This document shows, piece after piece, positions 7,410-14,297 of a DNA stretch of 17,620 nucleotides. The position numbers were made by a program, and so were the translations under genes. Position 1 is the stretch's first letter. Every line of letters begins with the position of its first letter. The notes under the pieces are model-generated. The model ran no database searches, had not been told where the DNA came from, and saw only the letters and a program-made list of their open reading frames with translations. Where the stretch lies: assembly GCA_035639875.1 (NCBI GenBank), contig DASQXE010000063.1, positions 1 to 17,620 of the forward strand, written 5' to 3'. Source of the DNA: JAIBJP01 sp035639875. GTDB taxonomy: Bacteria > Actinomycetota > Thermoleophilia > Gaiellales > Gaiellaceae.

Positions 7410-7453
7410 AGCCGGGCCGAGGGTCGGGCCGCTAGACCGTGCCTCGCCCGGCT
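7410..7453. terminator. GC-rich hairpin between convergent genes, possible bidirectional terminator
   Basis: The arm AGCCGGGC-C-GAGG (7410-7422) pairs with CCTCGCCCGGCT (7442-7453) to give a 12-bp stem with one bulged C and a 19-base loop. It lies in the 134-base gap between the end of the secreted protein gene (7371) and the convergent peptidoglycan-binding gene (stop at 7506). There is no T-run on either side, so intrinsic termination is uncertain, but position and stem strength fit a GC-rich terminator. GGCCGCGGCC at 7391-7400 is a further perfect palindrome in the same gap. Confidence 0.4.
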
Positions 7454-7505
7454 CCCGCTTAGAGGAGCCATCGACGACGGCGTTCCTTGCAGGCTCGGCT
7501 TCGAG

Positions 7506-8072
7506 CTACGCGGCGACGATGAAGACGGGCGTGTCGACGCGGACACGGCGAAAGAGCGGCGGCCGCGCGCGGGAACATGCGGATGCAGCCGTGCGAGCGA
7601 GCCAATCGGGATCCGCCAAGAGAACGCGCCCGCCACCGCGAAGGTGCAGCGGCGCGGCGTAGGCGGAACGCAGAAACGTCTCCGCCTTCCGGCCGCTCAA
7701 CCTGCCGACGGCGATGCCGGACACGGTGACACCGAGTGGGATCGTCCCCCTCACCTCGGGACAACCGTGGGCGTGACGGAGCCGCGCGACGGTCGCTGTC
7801 CCGGCGATGCCGTCCGCAGTCAGGCGGGCGAGCGCCTGATAGCGGACGACCGCCGTCCGCGTCCGCGCGCCGAAGACGCCGTCGATGCTGCCGACGGGGA
7901 GCTCGCAGCGCCCCAGGAGGTACTGGAGGCCAGCGACGCCCCAACCGCGCATGCCAATCCGGATCGCGCGGCTCCCGAGGGCATGGCGGGCGAATCGTCC
8001 GAGCGCGGCGATCGTCCGAGGGCCGACGATGCCGTCGGCCACGAGCCCGTGTCGGCGCTGGAAACGGCGCAA
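7506..8072 (-). CDS. Peptidoglycan-binding domain protein, apparently truncated at both ends
   Basis: The 188-codon frame opens with the second half of a PG_binding_1 repeat (LRRFQRRHGLVADGIVGPRT, 1-20). A complete repeat follows (about 40-97: GWGVAGLQYLL, DGVFGARTRTAVVRYQ, LTADGIAGTATV). The rest (about 110-185, PLGVTVSGIAVGRLSGRKA) resembles the substrate-side domain found before L,D-transpeptidase catalytic domains in actinobacteria. No YkuD catalytic domain follows, and the frame ends at TAG (7506-7508). The first half of the first repeat is missing: the preceding in-frame stop is the histidine kinase stop codon (8088-8090), only five codons upstream. The TTG start is a guess (AGGAG lies about 12 bases before it; GTG at codon 11 is the alternative), and there is no signal peptide. 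This looks like a remnant or a shortened cytoplasmic version rather than a working wall enzyme. Confidence 0.6.
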   Translation of the reverse strand: MRRFQRRHGLVADGIVGPRTIAALGRFARHALGSRAIRIGMRGWGVAGLQYLLGRCELPVGSIDGVFGARTRTAVVRYQALARLTADGIAGTATVARLRHAHGCPEVRGTIPLGVTVSGIAVGRLSGRKAETFLRSAYAAPLHLRGGGRVLLADPDWLARTAASACSRARPPLFRRVRVDTPVFIVAA

Positions 8073-8087
8073 CGCGGCGCGCGTCTC

Positions 8088-10790
8088 CTAGCCACCCGGC
8101 GCGTCGAGAACTTCCTGCAACACGGGGCGCGAGGGCGACGATTCGCTCGCCGGGATCTCGAACAGGAAGGTCGAACCCGTCTCGCCGCTCGATTCCACCC
8201 AGATGCGCCCGCCCATCCGCCTGACCAGCTCGTTGCAGATGTAGAGACCGAGCCCGATGCCTCCGACTCCGTCGCTCATGTTCGGATCGAGCCGGTAGAA
8301 CTTGTCGAAGATCCGGCCTTGCTCGTCGGGAGGAATGCCCAGGCCCTGGTCGCGCACGTAGAAGCGAACCATCCGGCCGTTGGCGAGGGTGCCCACCTCG
8401 ACCCGTCCGCCCGCGGGGGAGTACTTGATGGCGTTCTCGACGAGGTTGACGAGGACCTGCCGGACGCGGTCGGGGTCGGAAGCCACGGCGGGCGCCGGCG
8501 GCCCGGCGCCCTTCTCCAGCCTGATCGAAGCGGGCGCGTGTGCCTTCGCCGCCTCGATGACGCGGTCGACGAGCTCGTTGGGGTCGAAGACGTCGCTGCG
8601 CAGCTCGAGGCTCCCGATATCCAGCTGGTTCGCGAGGAGGATGTCGTTGACGATCCGCCCGAGCCGCTCGGACTCCTCGACGATGAGCGAGACAAACCGC
8701 TCTCGGCCCGCCTCGTCGAGAGCGAAGTCGTGGCGACGCAGCGTCTGCGCCGCGCCGTAGACCGCGGCCAACGGCGTCCGCAGCTCGTGCGAGGCAGTGG
8801 CGACGAACTCGGCCTTGAGCTGCTCGAGCCGCCGGGACTCCGTGAGGTCGCGGAGCGCAAACACGGTGCCGCCGAAGAACTCGACTCCCGAGATCGAGAT
8901 CCAGCGCTCGCCGTACTCGGTCTCGATCGGCAGCGTCTCGGGCAGCACGGGCTCAGCACCCCCAACCGGGATGCGCTCGGAGAGCGGCTGCCACTGCGGA
9001 ATGACGTCGACGGCCGGCCGCCCGAGCACGGATTCGGCCTCGAAGCCCGTGATGGCCTCGACGGTCGGGTTCCACAGGCGGATGACGCCCGCCCGATCGA
9101 GGAGGAAGACCCCGTCGGCGACGTAAGTGAGGACGTGCGCCGCGTCGGCCCCCTCCTGCACCTGCTCGTGGAGGCGGACGTTGTCCACTGTGAGAGCCGC
9201 CAGCCGCCCGAGATGCTCGGCCAGCGCGAGGTCGTCGGGGCCGTAAGGGCGACCGGCGTCGGTCGCGAGCAGGGTGATCGCGCCAAGGATTCGCGTGCGG
9301 CCCAGCATGGGAACGCAGATGCGGCCATCCGAGAGCGCCGCCTCGCCGGACTGAATCACCTCGATGACGGCCGGCTCCGGCTCTGCGAGTGGCGCGCCGG
9401 TCAAGGGATCGGCGTCGCCGCGAGCTACGGTGGCCCGCGTCGTCCTGCCCTTCTGGTCGACGAGGTCGATGATGCACCAGTCGGCGAAGCCCTCGATGAG
9501 CACCTCCGAACTCCTGCGGAGTGCGGTGTCCTGCTCGAGCGAAGCGGTGAGCGCGAGGCTTACTCTGGCGAGGAGGTCGAGTCGCACTTGCCGCTGCGAC
9601 GCATCGAGGGCGGCGACGCGTGCCTCGGCACGCAGGCGCTCTCGTTCGGCGCGGGCTTCGTGCTCTGGGGTGATGTCCTGGAGGTAGCCCTGGACGTAGA
9701 GCGGCTGTCCGTCGCTGCCCCGCACCGTGCTCGCCTCGTCTCGCACCCAGACGACCGTCCCGTCTCGCCCGTGCATGCGGTATTCGGAGCTGAGCTGCGC
9801 TGCCGAGTCGGCGGCGGCGCGGATGTCGTCGCCGACTCGTTCGCGGTCTTCGTCGTGGACGAGTCGGGAGAAGAGCCCGGTCTCCATCATCCAGTCTTGG
9901 GCTCGGTACCCAAGCATCGTGCCCACCTGTGGGCTCACGTAGGTGAACACGTCCCGACCCGTGAGCGGATGCACGTAGGTGGCACCGGGAAGCTGCTGTG
10001 TCAACGAGTGGTAGCGGGCTTCGGCTTGTTCGCCCTGGTCTCGTGCGGCCACGAAGTCCGTGAGGTCCGTGGCGACGACGATCGCTCCTCCAGCGGCGTC
10101 GCCGTTCCGTTCCAGAGGCATTCCGCTCAGAGAGACGATCGCCGCCGTACCGTCGCCGCGCCGATGAGGGATCTCGGGTTCGTTCGCCCGTTGGCTGCGC
10201 GCGAGAGCGTCGAGGAACCGGCGCGTCGCGACGCCCTCGTCAGCTTCGCCCGTGAGCTCGGCGAAGTCGCGGCCGACCGCCTCGTCGGCGGCATAGCCGT
10301 ACACCGCCGCGGCGCCGTCACTCCACGCGGCGACTTTCCCGTCGGAGTCCAGCGCAATGACGGCGTCGCGCGCCGCCTCGCGAAGGGCCGTGAGCTCGTG
10401 CTCCAGAAGGCGCCGTTCTGTCGTTCGAGCGCGGAGACGTTCTCCGAGCCACCCCGCTAGGGCCCCCGCGGCCAGCCAGACAGGAATGGCAATGAGATCG
10501 CGCCAAGACTCGCCGGGGATCAGGAGGTACTGGAGCGTCCACCCCGCGGCGGCCACCACGAGGCCGGCCCAGACGCCGCCAAAGGCGCCGGCCAGCACCG
10601 CGAAGAGGACGCCGGCGGTAGCCGCAATGGCAACGCCTTCCAATCCGCCTGGGCCAAAGCCCAGGCTGACGCCCGCCTCGAGGGCTGCTCCGAGAGCCAC
10701 GGCGGCGAGGCCACGAACCAGTGGCCGTTGCCTGAACCTCGTGAGCGGTGGACGTTCTGCGGCCCGACCCACCATTCGTAAGTGAAGCAC
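8088..10790 (-). CDS. Membrane sensor histidine kinase, PAS-PAS-GAF-PAS-HisKA-HATPase
   Basis: The 900-aa kinase has three or four hydrophobic segments at the N terminus (about 25-46, 52-70, 73-91, 98-117). A first PAS follows (about 135-248), then a second of the PAS_3 type with PAC motif (about 258-374), a coiled linker (375-400), a GAF domain (about 405-540) and a third PAS (about 550-652). The HisKA domain has phospho-acceptor H668 in ASHELRTPLA. The ATPase has N786 in VENAIKYSP, DQGLGIP at 814-820, FDKFYR at 828-833 and GGIGLGLYI at 843-851. It probably senses redox, light or a small ligand through PAS/GAF and phosphorylates an unlinked response regulator, since none is encoded nearby. 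The start is GTG at 10788-10790 or ATG five codons later; neither has a strong ribosome site. The thermonuclease gene ends 52 bases upstream. Confidence 0.93.
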   Translation of the reverse strand: MLHLRMVGRAAERPPLTRFRQRPLVRGLAAVALGAALEAGVSLGFGPGGLEGVAIAATAGVLFAVLAGAFGGVWAGLVVAAAGWTLQYLLIPGESWRDLIAIPVWLAAGALAGWLGERLRARTTERRLLEHELTALREAARDAVIALDSDGKVAAWSDGAAAVYGYAADEAVGRDFAELTGEADEGVATRRFLDALARSQRANEPEIPHRRGDGTAAIVSLSGMPLERNGDAAGGAIVVATDLTDFVAARDQGEQAEARYHSLTQQLPGATYVHPLTGRDVFTYVSPQVGTMLGYRAQDWMMETGLFSRLVHDEDRERVGDDIRAAADSAAQLSSEYRMHGRDGTVVWVRDEASTVRGSDGQPLYVQGYLQDITPEHEARAERERLRAEARVAALDASQRQVRLDLLARVSLALTASLEQDTALRRSSEVLIEGFADWCIIDLVDQKGRTTRATVARGDADPLTGAPLAEPEPAVIEVIQSGEAALSDGRICVPMLGRTRILGAITLLATDAGRPYGPDDLALAEHLGRLAALTVDNVRLHEQVQEGADAAHVLTYVADGVFLLDRAGVIRLWNPTVEAITGFEAESVLGRPAVDVIPQWQPLSERIPVGGAEPVLPETLPIETEYGERWISISGVEFFGGTVFALRDLTESRRLEQLKAEFVATASHELRTPLAAVYGAAQTLRRHDFALDEAGRERFVSLIVEESERLGRIVNDILLANQLDIGSLELRSDVFDPNELVDRVIEAAKAHAPASIRLEKGAGPPAPAVASDPDRVRQVLVNLVENAIKYSPAGGRVEVGTLANGRMVRFYVRDQGLGIPPDEQGRIFDKFYRLDPNMSDGVGGIGLGLYICNELVRRMGGRIWVESSGETGSTFLFEIPASESSPSRPVLQEVLDAPGG

Positions 10791-10842
10791 TCGGCGCCGC
10801 GTTGTCCAAGTTGAGTGATTTTCCTCTCAGATTTACAGCTTC

Positions 10843-11355
10843 TTAACGTTCTGCCTCGACCGAATGCAGTGGGTCGAGGACGGTGGCGGGGCACGCACCC
10901 CAGAGGCCGCGGTGGAGATGCTCGGCCCGGCGCGCGAGCGTGAGGAGGAGCGCGGCGTGGCGGCCGCGGTCGCCGTGGTAGAACCAGGGCGCAGCGGCGC
11001 CTTCCTTCACGAGCTCGAGGTTGATGTCGGCGCCGTTTCTCTCCACATATGCGAGCGTGCGGCCGAAGCGGTCGACCTTGTCGAGCGCGGGATCGGTCTC
11101 GACGCGGACGTGCACGCCGACGGGTAGGAACCGTTCGAGCGTCCGCTTCGCCTGCTGCGCATAGCACTCGCTCTCGTCGATCTCCGGCGCATCGAGCTGG
11201 ACGAGGCGCACGTGGCGACCGTCGGTGAGGACGACAGTGTCCCCGTCGAGGACTCGGGCGACGGTCCCGTCAGGGTTGTCGGGGGGCACGTGCGTCCCGC
11301 CGCAGGCGAGCGGGAACGAGACCAGGATCGTGAGCAGGCAAGCGCGTGCGCGCAC
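10843..11355 (-). CDS. Lipoprotein staphylococcal-type (thermo)nuclease
   Basis: The 170-aa protein has a lipoprotein signal (hydrophobic 5-16, lipobox PLAC with C18), so it should be anchored on the outer face of the membrane. The rest is an SNase/TNase OB-fold domain (about 30-155). DGDTVVL (37-43), VRLVQLDAPE (49-58) and DRFGRTLAYV (95-104) carry the catalytic equivalents of staphylococcal nuclease: R50, D55, E58 and R99. It should hydrolyse DNA and RNA with calcium. Two further cysteines, C64 and C155, may form a disulfide, as expected of an exported form. The start is GTG at 11353-11355 with a weak upstream site. Same-strand neighbours are the 38-aa membrane peptide upstream (54-base gap) and the histidine kinase downstream. 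Confidence 0.9.
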   Translation of the reverse strand: MRARACLLTILVSFPLACGGTHVPPDNPDGTVARVLDGDTVVLTDGRHVRLVQLDAPEIDESECYAQQAKRTLERFLPVGVHVRVETDPALDKVDRFGRTLAYVERNGADINLELVKEGAAAPWFYHGDRGRHAALLLTLARRAEHLHRGLWGACPATVLDPLHSVEAER

Positions 11356-11404
11356 GTCCCGAGGGTCGCAGGCGGCGGTCGTCCCGGCTAGTGGCGCTCT
11401 TGTC

Positions 11405-11422
11405 CTGGCTCAGAAGAGCCAG
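11405..11422. repeat. Short hairpin overlapping the stop of the 38-aa peptide gene
   Basis: CTGGCTC-AGAA-GAGCCAG is a perfect 7-bp stem with a 4-base loop. It spans the TGA stop (minus strand, 11410-11412) of the small membrane peptide gene and precedes the nuclease gene. No T-run follows on the minus strand, so it could be a weak terminator or an RNA-stability hairpin separating the two genes. Confidence 0.4.
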
Positions 11423-11526
11423 TGGAGGAGGAGCATCACCGGGACGAACGCCGTCAGCGCAAACGCCAGCGACACGGAAAAGGTGTAGGCGAAGATCACG
11501 AGCTGCGAATGCGGGTCTTGTCCCAT
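11410..11526 (-). CDS. 38-aa single-span membrane peptide
   Basis: A short frame from ATG (11524-11526) to TGA (11410-11412) encodes 38 residues beginning MGQDPHSQLVIFAYTF. After a polar start of about eight residues, residues 9-38 are almost wholly hydrophobic and aromatic (ending MLLLHWLF), i.e. one transmembrane helix with little beyond it. Its ATG overlaps the TGA of the 72-aa gene by one base (TGATG), typical of translational coupling and strong support that the frame is real. I know no family assignment. Small size, a single span and coupling to a soluble partner suggest an accessory or regulatory membrane peptide, but function is unknown. Confidence 0.6.
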   Translation of the reverse strand: MGQDPHSQLVIFAYTFSVSLAFALTAFVPVMLLLHWLF

Positions 11527-11744
11527 CAGCGGAGGATGCGGAAGGCGGTTGGGTGGGGGCAGCCCGCAGCGATCAGCTTGCGGCTCGTGCTCAGATCGGC
11601 CGGCGACTTCGCAAGCGCCGAGGCGTCGGAAAGCGGGAAGCCCAGGGCCAGGAATTCGTCGCGGCGCCAGTGCCGCACGCGGAGTCGCTCATCCCGTAGG
11701 CGCCTCGTGCTCTGGACCGGATCCTCGACCTTCTGCCCCTTCAT
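11526..11744 (-). CDS. 72-aa conserved-looking hypothetical protein
   Basis: The protein is short and basic at the N terminus. Its C-terminal half reads like a known pattern in small actinobacterial proteins: a W-R-x-x-x-L-x-x-x-G-F/Y start, then an A-x-x-L-A helix, a D-L segment, and a final G-C-P-x-x-x-A-x-x-I-L motif (here LIAAGCPHPTAFRILR, 57-72). I remember this pattern from uncharacterised proteins and cannot name a function. It has no signal peptide or membrane span. It is divergent from the PolX-like gene (73-base gap) and its stop overlaps the ATG of the 38-aa membrane peptide, so the two are probably co-translated. Confidence 0.65.
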   Translation of the reverse strand: MKGQKVEDPVQSTRRLRDERLRVRHWRRDEFLALGFPLSDASALAKSPADLSTSRKLIAAGCPHPTAFRILR

Positions 11745-11760
11745 GCCTTGATGATGCGAA

Positions 11761-11796
11761 GACCGCTGCGAGCGCCCAACCGCGAATTGAGCGGTC
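11761..11796. promoter_or_regulatory. Inverted repeat in the divergent gap before the PolX-like gene
   Basis: GACCGCT (11761-11767) and AGCGGTC (11790-11796) form a perfect 7-bp inverted repeat with a 22-base spacer. It lies in the 73-base divergent region between the 72-aa hypothetical gene and the PolX-like gene. It could be an operator acting on both, but promoter elements are not clear and the match is short. Confidence 0.25.
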
Positions 11797-11817
11797 GCGC
11801 CTGAACGAAGGTCGAGT

Positions 11818-13428
11818 GTGAAGAGCCAGCTCGAAAATCACGCCATCGCCGAGCGGCTCGAGGCGTTCGCCGCCCTGCTCGATCTCGCTGGAGCTTCGTA
11901 CTACACGGCACGTGCCTACCGACGGGCGGCGGAGTTGGTGCGCTCGACGCCCGCTCCGGTGGCCGACTTGGTGCGCGCCGGGCGCGTGCGCGAGCTCCGC
12001 GGTATCGGGGCGGGGATCGAGCGCCGGCTCGTTGAGCTCGTCGAGACCGGGCGAATCGAGGAGCTCGAGGAGCTCGAGCGGACGGTCCAGCCCGAGATCG
12101 TGGGCCTGGGGCGCTTCCTCGGGCTGTCCGCGCAGCGGTCCGTGGACGTGGCGCGCGCGCTCGGGGTGTCGAGCGCAGCTGAATTCCGAGAGGCGGCGCG
12201 GGCCGGGCGCCTTCGGTCGGTGCCCGGGATCGGCGCGAAGCGCGAGGCTGCGATCTTGGCCGCTCTGGAACGGGAGGAGCGGCCGCGTCCCCGCCGGGGA
12301 CTGCTCCTGAACCGGGCGCGGGCGTTGCTCGAGCCGATGGCGGCGGCGACGGACGGCGCGGTCGCCGGCGACCCGCGGCGGTGGCGAGATACGTCCGAGC
12401 GCCTCGCTATTGTCAGCACAGACAACAATGCGCTGGATCGCTTTCGTCAACTACCTGAGATCGTCGCTGTCGTGGACGAGCACGTCGGCGTCACTGTCGA
12501 CGGCGTGCCCGTCGAGCTCGTCGTCGCGGCCACTGGGCAGTACGGGACGGCCCTCGTGCGCGCCACCGGCTCGGAGGAGTACGTCGCCGCGCTCGAGCCG
12601 CTCCCCTCTGCCGCGAGCGAGGAGGAGGTCTACGCCACGCTCGGCGTTCCGTGGTGCCCGCCGGAGCTGCGTGAAGAGCCGCACCGCGAGGAGCCGCCCG
12701 CGCTGCTCGAGCTGGCGGCCGTCCGCGGCGACCTCCACTGCCATACGACTTGGTCGGACGGAAAGGCGAGCGTGCGCGAGATGGGCGAGGCGGCGCGCGG
12801 CCGCGGCTACGAGTACCTCGCCATCTGCGATCACACGCCGAGCGTCGGTGCCGTCCCGGGGATTTCGGGAGACGAGCTGCGCCGCCAGGCTGAGGAGATC
12901 GCCGCGGCGAACGAGCGCCTGGCCCCGTTTCGGATCCTGCGCGGAATCGAGTGCGACATCTTGCGCGACGGGTCGCTAGACCTGCCGGACTCGGTGCTGG
13001 GCGAGCTCGAGTGGGTGCAGGCAAGCGTTCACGGCGGCCAGCGCATGCCGGCCCGCGAGCTGACGAAGCGGACCGTCGAGGCGATGCGCAACCCGAACGT
13101 GCGCTGTCTCAGCCATCCGAAGGGGCGGATCATCAACCACAGGCCCGAGAACGCGCTCGACCTCGAGCGCGTGTTCGACGTCGCGCTCGAGACGGGCGTC
13201 GCGCTCGAGGTGAACGGCCTGCCCGACCGGCTCGACCTGAGCGGCAAGCACGTCCGCGAGGCGATCGCCGCGGGGGTCAAGATCGTCGTCTCGACGGATG
13301 CCCACTCGGTGCGGGGGCTGGGGAACATGGAGCTCGCCGTCCATACGGCGCGGCGCGGGTGGGCGACGGCGGCGGACGTCCTCAACACGCGGCCGCTGAG
13401 CGCGCTGCTCGGGCCGCGGCGGCGATAG
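11818..13428 (+). CDS. PolX-like protein: HhH domain, degenerate polymerase palm, intact PHP domain
   Basis: The 536-aa protein has the bacterial PolX order: an N-terminal 8-kDa-like region with helix-hairpin-helix motifs (LRGIGAGIERRL at 60-71; VPGIGAKRE at 135-143), a palm/thumb region (about 165-285, ending LGVPWCPPELRE) and a C-terminal PHP domain (about 300-530). The PHP metal ligands look complete: GDLHCHTTWSD (304-314; H307, H309), ICDHTPS (336-342; D338, H339), E378, H405, H433, and TDAH (493-496; D494, H496). The palm is abnormal: where PolX has a GS-x-RR segment followed by an aspartate pair, this protein has GDPRR and then SERLAIV (R195 and A197 in place of the aspartates), and the third aspartate (VDLRV) is E233. 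I infer loss of polymerase activity with retained 3'-5' exonuclease or AP-endonuclease activity. GTG start with AAGG eight bases upstream. Confidence 0.9.
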   Translation: MKSQLENHAIAERLEAFAALLDLAGASYYTARAYRRAAELVRSTPAPVADLVRAGRVRELRGIGAGIERRLVELVETGRIEELEELERTVQPEIVGLGRFLGLSAQRSVDVARALGVSSAAEFREAARAGRLRSVPGIGAKREAAILAALEREERPRPRRGLLLNRARALLEPMAAATDGAVAGDPRRWRDTSERLAIVSTDNNALDRFRQLPEIVAVVDEHVGVTVDGVPVELVVAATGQYGTALVRATGSEEYVAALEPLPSAASEEEVYATLGVPWCPPELREEPHREEPPALLELAAVRGDLHCHTTWSDGKASVREMGEAARGRGYEYLAICDHTPSVGAVPGISGDELRRQAEEIAAANERLAPFRILRGIECDILRDGSLDLPDSVLGELEWVQASVHGGQRMPARELTKRTVEAMRNPNVRCLSHPKGRIINHRPENALDLERVFDVALETGVALEVNGLPDRLDLSGKHVREAIAAGVKIVVSTDAHSVRGLGNMELAVHTARRGWATAADVLNTRPLSALLGPRRR

Positions 13429-13437
13429 CGTCCGACC

Positions 13438-13683
13438 CTCGCGCGAGCGATCAACACAAGTGTCTGTCGTGCCGATAGCAAGGGCGAGGCCGGGGCCTCG
13501 ATGACGGTTGCGTCCCTACGAAGCCGCAGCCGTAGGACGCGTGGCTCCGGCCTCACCGGTGCGCCGACTGTAAGGCTTTTGCAAAGAGACCGAGGATTCG
13601 CGGCGTTCCCCTCGGAGAAGAAGTCGAGAGCCGACGCTCAATTCTCGGGGCTGCCGCAACCTCTGGAATGGCGTCGGCTCTCG
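13438..13683. other. Structured non-coding region between convergent genes
   Basis: The 269 bases between the PolX-like stop and the dedA stop hold no credible gene but several inverted repeats. (1) A 10-bp palindrome CTCGCGCGAG at 13438-13447. (2) An outer stem, 13486-13497 with 13543-13554, of 12 pairs (one G-U), enclosing a hairpin 13510-13520 with 13531-13540 of 10 pairs and one bulge. (3) A 6-bp stem 13590-13595 with 13610-13615. (4) A perfect 13-bp stem 13625-13637 with 13671-13683 around a 33-base loop, with a further ATTC/GAAT pairing inside. A local hairpin, 13485-13490 with 13495-13500, would exclude the outer stem of (2). Terminators for both genes, a small RNA, or a mobile palindromic element are all possible. 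Confidence 0.6.
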
Positions 13684-13697
13684 TCCAGTGGCGCGCG

Positions 13698-14276
13698 TTA
13701 TCGCCGCCGGCCCTGTGACCGCCGTCGTCGGCGCAACACGTAGAGAGCGACCACGGCCGCCACGAAGGCGGCGAACGCGCCGATCCCGAAGTAGCGGATG
13801 ACCTCCGTCGCCGCCGACCCGAGGGCGTACGCGACGAGGCCGACCGAGGTCGCCCAGCCGATGCCGCCGAGCGCGTTGAAGAGCGCGAACCGCCACCATT
13901 CCATCCGGTGGGCGCCGGCGAGCCAGGCGGCGGTGAACCGCAGCACGGGCAGCCAGCGGCCGAAGAAGACGGTCTTGCCGCCGTGGCGGCGAAAGAACGA
14001 CTCCCCTCGGGCGACGAACTCCGCTCGGTGGCGCCCGAATGGACCGGTGGGCGCGACGAGGAGCGCGCGGATCCCCGAGCGCCCGAGAACGTAGCCGACG
14101 TTGTCACCAAGGATTGCTCCGATCGCGGCGATGACGATTACGAGCTCGATCGTGAGATGCCCCTGCGAGGCGAGCACGCCGGCCGTGATCAGAGCCGTCT
14201 CACCGGGGATAACGAGCCCGGCGGATTCGCCGCCGACGAGGAGAAAGAGGGCGACGTACCCCACGCTCGCCGGCAC
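13698..14276 (-). CDS. DedA-family membrane protein
   Basis: The 192-aa protein has DedA hallmarks: an acidic residue in the first segment (GGESAG, E17) followed by VIPGETALI (22-30), the GDNVGYVLGR motif (57-66), FFRRHGGKTVFFGRWLPVLR (93-112) with the conserved R-x-x-P-x-x-R, and three or four hydrophobic spans (about 5-35, 43-62, 130-152, 162-181). The tail is very basic. DedA proteins include lipid-carrier and phospholipid translocases such as UptA and PetA. The GTG start (14274-14276) lacks a clear ribosome site. The same frame is open back to the upstream gene's stop (14298-14300), so seven further codons starting with CTG may belong to the N terminus. The gap to the DUF2156 gene is 21 bases, so co-transcription is likely. 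Confidence 0.88.
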   Translation of the reverse strand: MPASVGYVALFLLVGGESAGLVIPGETALITAGVLASQGHLTIELVIVIAAIGAILGDNVGYVLGRSGIRALLVAPTGPFGRHRAEFVARGESFFRRHGGKTVFFGRWLPVLRFTAAWLAGAHRMEWWRFALFNALGGIGWATSVGLVAYALGSAATEVIRYFGIGAFAAFVAAVVALYVLRRRRRSQGRRR

Positions 14277-14297
14277 GTGGAAGATCGCGGCGAGCAG

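Noticed and set aside
7372..7505. Possible YkuD (L,D-transpeptidase) domain downstream of the peptidoglycan-binding gene, hidden by a frameshift.
   Set aside because: Only about 130 bases remain before the convergent gene, too few for the domain, and no SHGC-type motif appears in any minus-strand frame there.
7047..10460. A very long open frame (over 1100 codons) on the plus strand, antisense to the histidine kinase and peptidoglycan-binding genes.
   Set aside because: Its composition (runs of R, A, D, E, G without domain pattern) is what high-GC antisense frames produce. The minus strand carries an unmistakable kinase with all catalytic boxes.
13429..13697. A tRNA, SRP RNA, 6S RNA or known riboswitch in the intergenic region.
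   Set aside because: No T-loop consensus (GGATTCG is not followed by the needed pattern), no CCA or cloverleaf pairing, and no riboswitch core that I recognise.
13501..13743. 80-residue plus-strand frame across the structured intergenic region.
   Set aside because: Arginine- and serine-rich with no pattern. It runs into the 3' end of dedA antisense, and the region is dominated by inverted repeats.
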